Below are positions 1 to 10,947 of a stretch of DNA of 64,000 nucleotides, one piece after another (positions within the stretch are counted from its first letter, which is position 1; the number at the start of each line of letters is the position of its first letter). This DNA comes from Clitoria ternatea (taxonomy: Eukaryota > Streptophyta > Magnoliopsida > Fabales > Fabaceae), in contig CM075674.1 of assembly GCA_037962975.1 (NCBI GenBank), forward strand, positions 81,980,501-82,044,500, given 5' to 3'. The position numbers and the translations under genes were made by a program. The notes beneath the pieces were generated by a model. The model was given only the letters and a program-made list of their open reading frames with translations, was not told where the DNA came from and did no database searches.

Positions 1-155
1 GGTGTTATAAACCTTGTTGGCTCATGACTCAGATCCTCTATAGTGGGCTTACCCTAGCAGTGCCTCTTGGACGTTCAACCCACTTCCCTCTCCAACCGTG
101 AAGTTGCAGGAACCACAGTGATTGGCTCGACCATTGTTATAGCTCATGTGATAGC

Positions 156-286
156 TCAAGAGTCACCCACTGGGATAGCCAACCTCTCCCCCTTTTTGGC
201 ACCACCCTTTTTCCCAACCCTGGGGTCATTTCTTGGGTATCGCTTCTTCAGGTCCTTAGTTGACAACTTATAGGGAGCCATGTCAG
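156..286 (-). CDS. Possible downstream exon of the Transposase_28-type gene
   Basis: On the minus strand an acceptor-like pyrimidine/AG (reverse complement GTTTATGCAG) precedes an open stretch reading DMAPYKLSTKDLKKRY..., rich in Lys and Gly, ending in TGA at 156-158. Proteins of this family are usually longer than the single exon at 504-1130 and have a basic tail, so this may be the next exon. The donor after 504 is not clear and there could be further exons left of the window. Low confidence. Confidence 0.3.
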
Positions 287-503
287 CTGCATAAACACAA
301 AGAACTAATGGAAAAACAGAGTCAAAATCTGATTAAGAAGCAATAAAATCAAAACTATGCTCACCTATTCAAGCATCCAAGGAGCTCAGCTGAGGAGACA
401 AGGCGATCAACGCCTGAGAACTAAAATATATTTTTACGTCCTCAAGGAAGAATTTTGCATCCGACCTCTCAGACAGAGTCAGATCCTTCTAGGACAGACA
501 AAA

Positions 504-1130
504 CTAGACGGGCATATGAGTCCAATAAAGGGAAAACCGGGGTTGGGTATCAGGAAAATACAAGAAGTCTTCCCTGGGTGGATCCAGCCCGACTTGGATT
601 TTGAAAAACCCTATTTTAAAATTCTTGTAAGATTGATCGAAGGCTCGGATCAAGTTGCGGCGGGCCACATCGTTCAGAGAAACCCAACCCACAGGTATCC
701 CAGCCTTTGGGATTTTAGCATTGAAAATGTAAACAAAGAGAGGTACAGAAGGAGGTCGGCCAAAGTGCTCGCATAGCACCTCAAAGGCCTTCACAAAGGC
801 CCATCCATTCGGATGCAACTGGGTTGGGGCTATATTAAAAGCATTCAAATCCCCAACCTCGAATTTGGAAAAAGGAAAAGATAAATGAAGCCGAGAGAAA
901 AAAGTTTCATATACGAAGGTAAAATCCAATTCACTCGGATCCATGCGCTCGTGACAAACTTGCTCAAAAGAAGAAGAACAGACGCATTCCACGTTACGAG
1001 CAAAAGAAGAATGGTTGAAGGTACCCTCCTCCCACAACTTAGCTACAGATTCCTCACTTTGAAAAGATGAGCAGATAACCAAAAGCTCATCCTTCACCCA
1101 ATCATAGATACCCCTCACAGATGACGCCAT
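504..1130 (-). CDS. Putative gypsy-type transposon protein (Transposase_28-like), first exon
   Basis: This 208-residue open frame contains the block typical of the plant 'putative gypsy type transposon' family (Pfam Transposase_28). From about residue 64 it reads PSELDFTFVYETFFSRLHLSFPFS, followed by a region with APTQLHPNGWAFVKAFEVLCEHFG and PSVPLFVYIFNAK. The biochemical role of the family is unknown; it is found in plant mobile elements. The ATG at 1130 follows a plausible leader and a TATA box on the same strand (1325-1337). The frame ends in TAG shortly after the domain, where other members continue, so either splicing to a downstream exon or truncation is likely. No intact LTR pair was recognised around it. 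Family assignment is by motif recognition only. Confidence 0.6.
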   Translation of the reverse strand: MASSVRGIYDWVKDELLVICSSFQSEESVAKLWEEGTFNHSSFARNVECVCSSSFEQVCHERMDPSELDFTFVYETFFSRLHLSFPFSKFEVGDLNAFNIAPTQLHPNGWAFVKAFEVLCEHFGRPPSVPLFVYIFNAKIPKAGIPVGWVSLNDVARRNLIRAFDQSYKNFKIGFFKIQVGLDPPREDFLYFPDTQPRFSLYWTHMPV

Positions 1131-2376
1131 AACACTCTAGGAGTAAAGGTAATGAGACGAAAGGAAACACTAACCTGATAAGTAAAGCAGGAAATGCTAA
1201 GAAGAGATGAGGAAGAAAGAACTTCGAGATAGAAAAATCCGACGATGACAACTTCTAAGAAAATAAGGAGATACAAACAACACAAATGAAAAACCTAAAG
1301 ATTGTAAAATAAGGAAATGAGCCAAATTTATAAGCCAATAGGTGACCCTTCGTTACTTCAGATCTAACAGATAAGGTGTAAAAAGGCTTGAAGCCAACAG
1401 ACATGATGGTTCAGATAACTTCTTTAAATGAAGCGACGCCCCATATCCCAAAAGGAACGCCTTTAATGACCTAGGGATACAGAAACAATGTCAATCATTA
1501 CAGGCGCGTGCAAACATCCCAATCATTACATCGTCAACCCTTCGACACATCCTCGCCACATGGCCAATGAATCCACGTGGGCACAGAGGACTCGGGCTCG
1601 AGTTCTCCCTCACCCAAATCATGACGAGCACGTCACTTATACTCTTCCCTCTCCCTAGGTCAAGAATACGTCCTCATTCAGCTCGGCTACTACATATCCC
1701 CCGAGTCTCTCATTCACCCAGAAGATAGGAGCGCTCGGGACCATCCATTCAAGATCATACACTCGGAATCATTCATTCGAAACCACTTTACTCAGAACTA
1801 ATTAGAATCAACCAATTGATACTAGGGAAACTTTATTCAAAAAGATAACTAAAGCTCGTATTTAGCCACTTCACTCGGCCGCACGCCTAGAGCTCATGGC
1901 TAGGGGGATCCTATTCCCCCCAAGAGTCAGAGAGAGGAGGGGTCCACGAGATCCCTTAATCCCTCTGTGATGAGCAAATAATTGATTCTATGTTAATTAT
2001 ACGTTAACTATAGTTTCATGGGTTTGGGCCGGATTACCTCAGTTTTACCCTTTGTATAAATATGACTTGCAAACGTATTTGTAACCTAAGTGACACATAT
2101 TACAAAGATAGTAATCCTAATTCCCTAGGGGAATTCTCTAAGGTTTTGTATTCTACGTTCTCTTTGTGAATAGGTGTGACCATGTGAAAATGAAAAATTG
2201 AAAATAAAATTTTATTCCATAAGAAAGTGGTAAGTAGAGTTTTAACTTATTTATAAAATAATTTATATGATATTTATAAATAAGAAAAGTAGTTTCTTTA
2301 TTTTTGTTTTAGTCTTGTAAACTTCCCACCATAAATTCTAAATCATCATTCCACTTCTATCGCTCACACCATCATC
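1131..2376. other. Non-coding flank, LTR-like in texture
   Basis: No gene is seen. The stretch 1540-1950 is GC-richer than its surroundings and contains several CTCGG/CCGAG words. A second TATA-like word (GTATAAATATG) lies at about 2056 with a pyrimidine-rich tract after it, as in LTR R/U5 regions. No partner copy lies in the window, so an LTR cannot be confirmed. Confidence 0.3.
1325..1337 (-). promoter_or_regulatory. TATA box upstream of the Transposase_28-like gene
   Basis: The reverse complement reads GCTTATAAATTTG, about 195 bp before the ATG at 1130, leaving a leader of about 160 nt. Position and sequence suit a plant core promoter; nothing else supports use. Confidence 0.4.
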
Positions 2377-2625
2377 TGCTGTCACCACCACTGCCGTTGC
2401 CGCCACTGCTACATCATCATCATCATTATCGTCATTGTCATCATCATTGCCATTTTGCTACCACTATCACATTCATCATCTTTGCCCTTGTCACCACCAC
2501 CACCATCACTACTATACCACCATTACTAAAACCACTATCACCACCACCACCACTATCATTATTATTGTCACTGTCACAACCATTTTCACTACCATCGCCA
2601 TTATATTATCGTTGTTGTTTAACAT
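2377..2625. repeat. Imperfect CAC/CAT trinucleotide tract
   Basis: About 250 bp built almost entirely of CAC, CAT, CAA and ATT triplets. It opens all frames and produces His/Thr-rich or Ile/Val-rich translations, which are artefacts of the repeat. Confidence 0.85.
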
Positions 2626-3304
2626 AATGTAGTTGAAATTAAAATTATGAAAGTTTTGTAATAATTTTTTAAAATTTAAAACCGTAAAACTATAAATGAG
2701 AAACAAGTTTTATTTTTAAAAAAACTAAAATCCATCTAGAACATTTTCAATTCTGAATATAAATTTAGGCCATTCAAATAGTTTCCCTCAACACAAAAAT
2801 AATTTGAAAAACATTTATGCATGAGAAATAGTTAAAAAAGTTATTATAATAAATAACATAAAAACTTATTGACTAATATTAATCTGTCTCATAATAATTA
2901 CTCCTCTTAATTAATAATTTTTTATTCTTCAAGTAATCACTAATATTATAATAAAAAATAAATACTAAGATTAGTGACCAATAAACGTATCCATTTTTTT
3001 ATAAAGAAAAGTGAGGGCAAAAAAATTGACGAGGCTTAAGGCATTTGCCTTAGCGGCCCTGAGGTTCATACGCCCCGTAAAAATTTGATCCTTTCATATG
3101 CCACATATCACATAAGAAAGTTTATGCATATTATAATATAATAGTGTGTATTTTGTAAGTATTTCAAGTAATTATTGTACCCGTTATTAATATGATTTGT
3201 ATGACAATTATATGGATACTAGTCAAAAGTCTGTAAGTAAGTCATAATCTTTGAATGTAGGTTGTAACTTGATTGTAAAAAACAGCATTGTCAATTGTCA
3301 TACG
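2626..3304. other. AT-rich intergenic DNA
   Basis: I see nothing coding here. The stretch 3020-3100 (GCTTAAGGCATTTGCCTTAG) forms a short inverted repeat and may be an element remnant. Confidence 0.5.
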
Positions 3305-4008
3305 TAGAACTGGCAAAATGAGTCAATCTGCATGGACCGGCCTGAGCTCGCCATAATAAAAAACGTAGTGCGTGAGCTTTAAAAATAAATTTAAAGTTAA
3401 TACTTGAAATAAGAAAGCCCGAAAAAATAGGCTGAGTGCGGGCCGGCCCGAGTCACCTTTTAAAAATATTTAGTATTATTTATTAATTAATTTAACAATA
3501 TAAGAAGTATTATTTATTAGTTGGTGTTTAGGGTTTAGGTCTTTTCAAAATCTTGTTGATTTTATAACATTTGTGTGTTAGTATTATTAATAACTTAATA
3601 GCTAATGTTTCATTTATTTTAATTTTTTAATAAAATTCATTTTAATTTTTAATTGTAGTACAAAAGCAAACATATTTTTTACAAGAAAAATTATTGATTT
3701 TATATAATTATTTGTCTAACAACTTTTAATTAATTTCAATAGCACACATTTTTTTTAACTAATGTAGTTTTAGAAAAATTTTACAAAGTTAGTTCATTTT
3801 TTTGTAATTTAATTTTTTATAAATCAATTTTTTAATAATTTTTTTTAAAAATAGATCGCCTAGTTAAGCCCGTAATTTTTTGAAGGCTGGAATAAGACTC
3901 CTGATTTCAAAATCTAAATTTATAAAGGTCTTTTCTAGTTTGATCCTAAATAACCTGTAACTTGATAAAGCTAAACCACTTAGGCCGTTCAACCAAATTG
4001 CTCACTAT
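3305..4008. mobile_element. Possible non-autonomous hAT-like element, degenerate
   Basis: The left edge (ACTGGCAAAATGAGTCAATC, then GGACCGGCC) and internal GGGCCGGCCCGAG words resemble plant hAT-derived elements with subterminal GGCCCG motifs. The right edge read in reverse (GAGCAATTTGGTTGAACGGCC) is loosely similar to the left edge. No convincing 8-bp duplication was found. Low confidence. Confidence 0.3.
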
Positions 4009-4170
4009 AATTATACCTCAAATCATGAATTCAACCTTCATAGAGACTGAATTAAGTTATTACCGCTATGAATGCTGCAATATTATTAAATCCGTAATAT
4101 CACCACTATCTGTTTCAAAACAAATACTAAGAAAATCCGAATAGCGAGATTAAAGACATTTAACTCTTAT

Positions 4171-4177
4171 TATATAA
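4171..4177 (+). promoter_or_regulatory. Candidate TATA box of the pseudouridine synthase gene
   Basis: TATATAA lies 98 bp before the ATG at 4275, in a local AT-rich stretch. This spacing allows a leader of about 65 nt. There is no experimental support. Confidence 0.4.
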
Positions 4178-4274
4178 TACCGGACATTTCATTAATTTTC
4201 AACTAAGTAATAAAATGTTTTTTTTGAAATGCTGCTTCAAAAAGAAAGCACGAGGTGATTGGTAAGGGGTAACA

Positions 4275-6752
4275 ATGGCGACACTCTCTCTTCAGTGTTT
4301 CACGAAATCAGCATCACACATTCTCACTCTTTCCTTACCCTTTCGCGCTCTCCCTCGCCTCTCTTGCTCCTTTTCTTCTTCCCTCAATTTCAACATCTCC
4401 TTCGCTCCCCCCAAGCCCAAGCCCAAGCCCAAGCCCATCCCCCAAACCCAAGGCCCAAACGACCCCGAAGACGCAACCGGTGGCCAGCTCCTTATCCCAT
4501 GGATCGTTCGCGGCGAGGACGGCAACCTCAGGCTTCAATCCGAACCTCCTCCCAGCCTCCTCGCTGCCATAGCCACCGCCCAAACCGGTACAAAAAAAGA
4601 AAAGAAACAAACCAAAACCAAAACTATCCACAACAATAACAACAACAAAGGTCAAAGGGAAGTCAAGGTTCGCGCTGTAGCGGCGCCGCCGCAGCATTCC
4701 AAGGCGGCGCGGAGGTTCTACAACCAAAATATCAAGGACTCCTCCGGTGCTCGCCTCAGCAAGGTTCTCGCTGCATCTGGAGGTAACCGCTTTCTGTTAT
4801 GGAATTAGGTTTTTCTAGTACGTTGTAGCTTCTGCGGTTACGAGTTCAGTTTCTCTTAACGGTTTTCAGTTGCGTCGAGGAGAAGCTGCGAGGAGCTTAT
4901 CTTCGAAGGGAAGGTTACGGTTAATGGTTCTGTGTGTAAGACGCCTCAGGTTCGTTTTTTCTGCAATGGAATTATCTGAATTACATTGTTAATATCTCGT
5001 GCTTGTGATGGAATTGAAATTATTATTTATTGTTGTTGTTTTGGTGGTGGTGTTGTTGTTTTTGGTGGTTATTTGTAGACAAGGGTGGACCCTGCGAAGG
5101 ATGTTATATATGTGAATGGGAGCCGACTTCCGAAGAGGCAGCCGCAGAAGGTTTATCTTGCTTTGAACAAGCCAAAAGGGTGTGTTAAATGGCTTTCTTA
5201 GTTGATTATGCATGCTTTTTCAGCAGAATTTGTAATGATGCAAATGCAATTTGATGTTCTCAGGTATATATGTTCGTCTGGGGAGAATGAGTCTAAATCT
5301 GTGATAAGTCTTTTTGATGATTACTTGAAGAATTGGGTATGTGACACTTTTTGATGTTTGAGTGATAGTTGAGGGCTATAGGTTGCTCTTGTTGAATTCT
5401 TTCATCTTTGTTTGTTATGTGAGTTGTGAAGGCATTGCGTAACTCTTTTTGAGATGGTGTAATATTTATTTTTTCCAGGGTGATAAGCATCCAGGAGTAC
5501 CTGCACCACGACTATTTACTGTAGGACGTCTTGATGTTGCTACTACTGGGTTAATTATTGTGACTAATGATGGTATGTGATTTGCTGTGAGAGCAGTTTT
5601 ATTCCTGTTGGAGTAGTGGTGGTAATATCGATAACTTACGGTGAAACTTGAACAGGTTCATCTAATAGTTTGTGCAATGATATTGTTTACAGGAGATTTC
5701 GCTCAAAAACTCTCACATCCTTCGTTTAACTTGTCAAAAGAGTAAGTCTATGAGTTTGGTTTGTGTATGTGTGTGTGTCTGTGACCGTTAGTTTGGATTG
5801 ATTTGAAACCGTGAGAATGGAACTTGTGCTTCTCTAGAGATGTTCTGAACATATAATATTAATATCACATTCTCTGAAACACCTCATTTGTTATATCAGA
5901 TACATTGCAACAGTTGATGGTTTAGTTCATAAAAGGCACTTAATAGCCATAAGTGAGGGAACAACCATTGAGGGTGTCCATTGTGTACCTGATACTGTGG
6001 AGTTACTTCCACGTCAAGCAGATGTGCAAAGAGCCCGTCTTCGAATTGTGGTAAATTTGTCTACTTGTCTATCTTGGTCGGCTACAACAGTTACACTACC
6101 CAATATTGGTGGTAAATCTGTTATTCTCACTTCTCTGATGATAACACAGTATCTCTTAAACTATAAAACAGTATTTCATACAATGCCAGTATGCTACTTT
6201 GGAGTTTGAAATCTAGTAAAGGCTGACAACCTGACACACAATTAGATTTCTGTATCTAGTAAGAAATTATTATCTGATATAGTCATACTTGAAAGCTGAA
6301 ATTTTTCAATAACAGTATAATATTGAATAATTTACTTTTTGCACATTTAATCAGAATAATTTTGAGCAAAGGAACTCTCAGATGAATGACTTTCACATAA
6401 TAACAAATCTTTTTCCTATTATGTTTCTGAACATTCAATCCTCCTCTGGAATATTGAACACTACACATCGGTGCGCCTTTAATGTGAAATTGTACTTGCC
6501 ACATGGGAATATTGGTTTAGATTTAAGCAACAGTGCAAGAAAGAAAAAGCGTCCACTGTCTAATGGATAGGACATAGGTTTTCTAAACCTTTGGTATAGG
6601 TTCAAATCCTATTGGATGCAAATAATTTGCATATATATGTCATTTTATTTCTCTATTTCGAAAAATATCGTGAATGATTTGAATTAAGCAAAAACCATTA
6701 AAATGAAACTTTTTTTTGAATAGAATTTTGAATTTCAATTATGATTATTGAG

Positions 6753-6815
<63 letters not shown>

Positions 6816-8089
6816 AAAAATATTAAAAGATAATAATTATTAATATCTTAAAGTTAACAAAGTTAAATTAGAAACCTATTAAATTATTAATCAATTTTTG
6901 TCTACTTGTTCCTGGAGTAAAAAGAGTTCCATATGTTCTTGAATAGCTTCCTTCAAAAGGGTGATATCCTCATTATCTCCAGATGGCTTCATTTTAGTCT
7001 GTTGAATTTTCTCTTTCTAATTTTTAGAGCATGTAATTTGTCAGATGATGAAGAGCAGACCTAGCTAACATTTGTTTGCTTCATTTAATCTGGATTCTCA
7101 TAGGTTCATGAAGGGAGGAAACATGAAGTTCGTGAACTTGTTAAAAGTGCTGGACTTGAGGTTAGCTTTACAAACATATGCTTCGTTTAACATCCATGAA
7201 ATCTAGTGAACCCATTTCCAATCAATCTGGACACTTTCTTTGCTTGAGATCTCTTAGGAGTGTATTTAGTTTTGGTAATCACTATGCATAACTTGTATGG
7301 GTAATGGGGTATATAGTAATACTATTTTAGTTTTTCAAGTGAGTATTGTCCGGTGCTGATGTAAATGGGTTTTCTCACATACCTATATTATCAAAATTGT
7401 TATGTGAAATTGTATCATGCTTTCAGAGGAAGTATGTATACCAGGTGGACTATCATAATCATCATTCATTCCTGGATAGTAATTTCATGGTTTGCATTTT
7501 TATAGTATATCTCATTGGAATTGGAATAATTGATCTTACTTGAATATAACACTCTCTGCAGGTTGTCTGACATTGTTTTATAATGTTGAATAAATTCTTG
7601 TTATGTGACCCAGCTTTTTGTAAAATCCATCACAAAAATCAGATCAGTTTAAAGATTTTTTGTATGGCTTGATTACATTGATTACTTTCCTTCTTGACTG
7701 GTTTCATCTTATGGGTATTTTAGTTTTAGGAGAGTTATCCTTGTATGGATTAGTAACATGCTAGCTGCTTTTGTTTTGCTCCTTCAGGTAAACAACTAAC
7801 TATACATTGGTTTCTTGTTTCTGTTTCATTTTTCAGATTCATTCATTAAAGCGGGTACGCATTGGTGGGTTTCGACTTCCACCAGACCTTGGGTAATTGT
7901 CTTGCATACAATTTTGAGTATTTCTCCATTAATCAGTTGTAATATTACCATACATTTCCTGTAATTTTTCAATTAAATTCCCTTGCAATTTAATGAATTA
8001 AAACATTTTTCATCTGTTGCATTTTCAGGTTAGGAAAGTACATTGAGTTAAATCCAATGAACCTGAACGCATTGGGGTGGAAGAGTTAA
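4275..8089 (+). CDS. SVR1: Plastid RsuA/RluB-type pseudouridine synthase, 10 exons, 409 aa
   Basis: The enzyme converts uridine to pseudouridine in rRNA; Arabidopsis SVR1 acts in the chloroplast and is needed for normal plastid rRNA processing. Predicted exons: 4275-4782, 4870-4949, 5079-5179, 5264-5336, 5479-5572, 5693-5741, 5900-6050, 7104-7160, 7837-7892, 8029-8089. All introns are GT-AG and all phases match, giving 1230 nt. Residues 1 to about 45 are Ser/Leu-rich and acid-poor, like a plastid transit peptide. A Pro-Lys run (46-54) and an Asn run follow. The S4 RNA-binding domain starts near 158 (ARLSKVLAASGVASRR). The catalytic motif GRLD is at 270-273 (Asp273 the nucleophile), followed by TTGLIIVTNDG. 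The terminal family motif is RLRIVVHEGRKHEVRELV. The length matches the Arabidopsis protein (about 410 aa). The start context AACAATGGCG is good. Intron 7 (1053 bp) holds a plastid trnR copy and a microsatellite. It is the only clear host gene here. Confidence 0.92.
6549..6620 (+). tRNA. trnR-UCU: Plastid-derived tRNA-Arg (UCU) sequence inside intron 7 of the SVR1-like gene
   Basis: A 72-nt cloverleaf that I recognise as the chloroplast trnR-UCU sequence with a few substitutions. Acceptor arm GCGTCCA pairs with TGGATGC (one G-T pair), with an A discriminator. D stem GTC/GAC; anticodon loop TTTCTAA with anticodon TCT; T arm ATAGG-TTCAAAT-CCTAT. The bottom anticodon-stem pair is a T-T mismatch. 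It sits on the sense strand of a nuclear intron, so it is best read as a nuclear insertion of plastid DNA. Flanking AT-rich sequence may also be plastid-derived. Expression is doubtful although internal A and B box sequences survive. Confidence 0.85.
6755..6812. repeat. (TC)n-(TA)n compound microsatellite in intron 7
   Basis: About 28 bp of TC repeats run directly into about 30 bp of TA repeats. It is likely polymorphic and has no coding effect. Confidence 0.95.
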
Positions 8090-10736
8090 CGAAGTTGCTT
8101 CTTAATTATTGGAGTTAGAAAAATTACTCTTGCTGTGATAGAGTTGATTTGAGCTGTTGAATTTTGATGTTACCGGGTGCATTTCTTGAGTTGAGCGAGT
8201 ATATGGAACAATAGCAGCAAGGGTGTTCGTGGTGCGGATTAGAGTGTTTGACATGAAGCCAATCTGATGCTCTTTGTATAATCTAGAAGATTTGGGAGAA
8301 AAGAGTTTAAGCTACTGATTAGGATTGGTATGACCTTTTCCTATGAACATGAAGCCCGCAGGTTTGTGGTACCTTTATTGAAGTTGTTGAACGGTCATAA
8401 ATGCCTGTATATAAAATGTCGCAAGTTTAGCCTATGGCGGCATGTTCAAACAATGAGGGTATGCTTCTGATACTATAAATTTTTAAGAAATCTAAAATCC
8501 AGCGTTTGATTAATAGAAGCTGATAATGATTGAGGAAAAAGTAATTTCTGTGATGTAGTATTATTTAACATATTAAATGCTAATAGTTTCCATCAATGTA
8601 TTTTCAGCTCTTATATTTTTTAGAGCAAAGGAGCGTAGATTATTTTTTTGGGTGGCAAAATGCTAAATTTTCACTGAGATAAAATTTACTTTGATAATTT
8701 CTGTTTGTTTACTTCAGAACACCTTTGGTTATAGAGATTTGATTATTAACCCTAAAAGTATTGGAGTTACATTTCTATCTTACAAGCATGCTTAATGAAA
8801 TTCGAAATACAAATATTTAAACGCAAATATTCGAATTAGATTCATTGTTATTGAGACCTTTTTTTATGCTGATATATTTAGACTAAACTATTATGAAATG
8901 ACACAACAGTTGAGAAGAAAACGGGAAAACAGATATAAGAGAGAAAAAGAGTAGGGATAATAGAATATTTTCAAGGGTTAAATATGCTTTTTTCCCCCTT
9001 TATCTTTGGATTCTTTAATTTTTTTATTATCTTTAAAAATGTAAAAAACACTAACACTAGTGTTCGAGCTTAAGTCAAAATCTTATCGTCAAAATAACTA
9101 AATAGGATGCTTAAATTTTGTGATGAAAGAAATGGAAAAGAAGGAGAAGACCGTGAGTTCAACTTCTCTCGACAAAAAGCTAATAATTTAATTATTAACT
9201 TTGATCTTTTAAAAAAGTGAAATATGAGATAAGTTAGTTTTAATCAAAAATCTATATTTAAATTGTTAATATTATTTTAATATCATTTATTTAATTATTT
9301 TATTTGACTGTAAGCTAAAAATTATTACTATTAACATAAAATTTTCTTTACTAAGTTTTAAAACAATTACATATTCAGTATTCAAACTCAGTGATCAATA
9401 ATATTAAAAATAATATAATTTTGATTGTAGTATGTATATTTACTTATTTATAATATTTTTATATTTTTTATGTATGTTTTTTTTAAAAAAGAAAAATTCT
9501 TTATGATGTGGAAAATTTTGGGGTTTAAGGGGCCATGCCCCCTCCTGCCTTAAAGAAGATTCACGGGTAGCTAACACAATTGTTAACCCAGCAAACAAAA
9601 ACACGTCATTTATCTCTTATTTAATTTTTTTAACTTATTCTACTTTCATTGTATTTTTTTTAACTTTTCAAAATAAGTCTTTAATTTTTCTCTGACAATG
9701 CCTCTAGGAATCGATTTCAACATATTAAATAAAGACTAAAACCAATAAAGAACCCACATTTTACTTAGCATGCTTAATTATTAAGTAAAATATTTACAGT
9801 TTTGTAAAAAGAACTCATTCTAAAACAAATAATTTATGAATTGGTAATTTACATTTACTATAACTAGACTAAATAAACATTAAATATATAATAATATATT
9901 AAACTTTGGCAGAAATACATTACATTATAAACTAAAAGAAAATTTTCTTGAATTCCAAAATAACTATATACATAATCTTAAAAGGACTTGATCCAGTAAA
10001 ATTGACTCATAACTCATTATCTCAAAGGAAACTCAAAGATTTTTCTTATAACAACCAAGATATGTTAGCAAAACCCTAAAATAAAGACATGAGAGCAAAA
10101 CTCGATGACAATAATAGATTATAAAATAGTTTGAACTATGACATATCCAATAATAGCTCAGGTGAAAGTGATGACAACCATTTCTTAATATATGAAACAT
10201 TTTTAGATATGACATGTTCATATTTTCTACACTTTATGAAAACATAAATTACGTTTTAATTTATATTGTGTTTCACTTGTCCTCTAGTTGATTAAAGCTT
10301 ATAGTCATAACAAGGAATATCCCTTTTGCAGTCATTAGACCTCACCAATTAACCTCTTGTCTTATTATGTGTTCGTCATATAGACCCCTCTACAAGCTAA
10401 AGTTTTGTTTTTCCTTTAATTTTCTTTATTAATTTTGTAATATGTATATATATATATAAATGCATTCACAAAGATATATAAGAATGAATGGATTTCACAT
10501 GAAGCATGACTCATAGAGAGAGAATATTTTCCACATTAAATGCTATGTGTTGTGAAATTTGTGCTTTCTTATTGTTGATGGAGGTTCATGCATTAATTGT
10601 GCCTCCCAAAGGTTAATGAGAAAGCTTAACCTTGCCGCTAAACCATACCCTAGGCCATATAAGCTTTAATGCCAAAATCAAAAGGGTGAGATACTCATTG
10701 ATAAGTAAGTTAAGGTTGCTTTATTCATTGGGAAAT
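8090..10736. other. 3' flank of the SVR1-like gene and AT-rich spacer
   Basis: The first 300-400 bp are presumably the 3' UTR. The remainder is AT-rich with no open frame over 62 codons. TTAAATATGCTTTTTTCCCCC near 8980 resembles the ends of common legume repeats but no partner end was found. Confidence 0.5.
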
Positions 10737-10947
10737 GAGGATGATGTTATATATGATGTGGTTCCCATGGAGATAGGTCATATTTTGTTAGGTAGACCGT
10801 GACAATATGATAAGAAAGTAAACCATCATGCCTTTATTGACATTATCTCTTTTGTTCGTAGAGTAAGAAATATGTGTTGCATCCTTTTAGTCCAAAGCAA
10901 GTCTTGAAGGATCAAATTAAAATGAAGTTGAAAAGAGAAAAAAAGAA
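10737..10947 (+). pseudogene. Ty3/gypsy protease remnant
   Basis: Frame 1 reads DVVPMEIGHILLGRP, then a TGA in place of the usual Trp, then QYDKKVNHH. After a frameshift it reads YVLHPFSPKQVLKDQIKMK. This is the C-terminal half of a plant gypsy aspartic protease region (the ILLGRPW block followed by the ...LxPLSPKQV linker). One nonsense codon and one frameshift in 70 codons show that it is dead. It is the best-preserved piece of the relic that continues to about 12.4 kb. Confidence 0.75.

Noticed and set aside
2397..2706. His/Thr-rich and Ile/Val-rich small ORFs
   Set aside because: Products of a CAC/CAT low-complexity tract.
4292..4727. Minus-strand ORFs (77 and 130 aa) opposite exon 1 of the pseudouridine synthase
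   Set aside because: Shadows of the Pro/Lys and Asn-rich coding sequence of exon 1.
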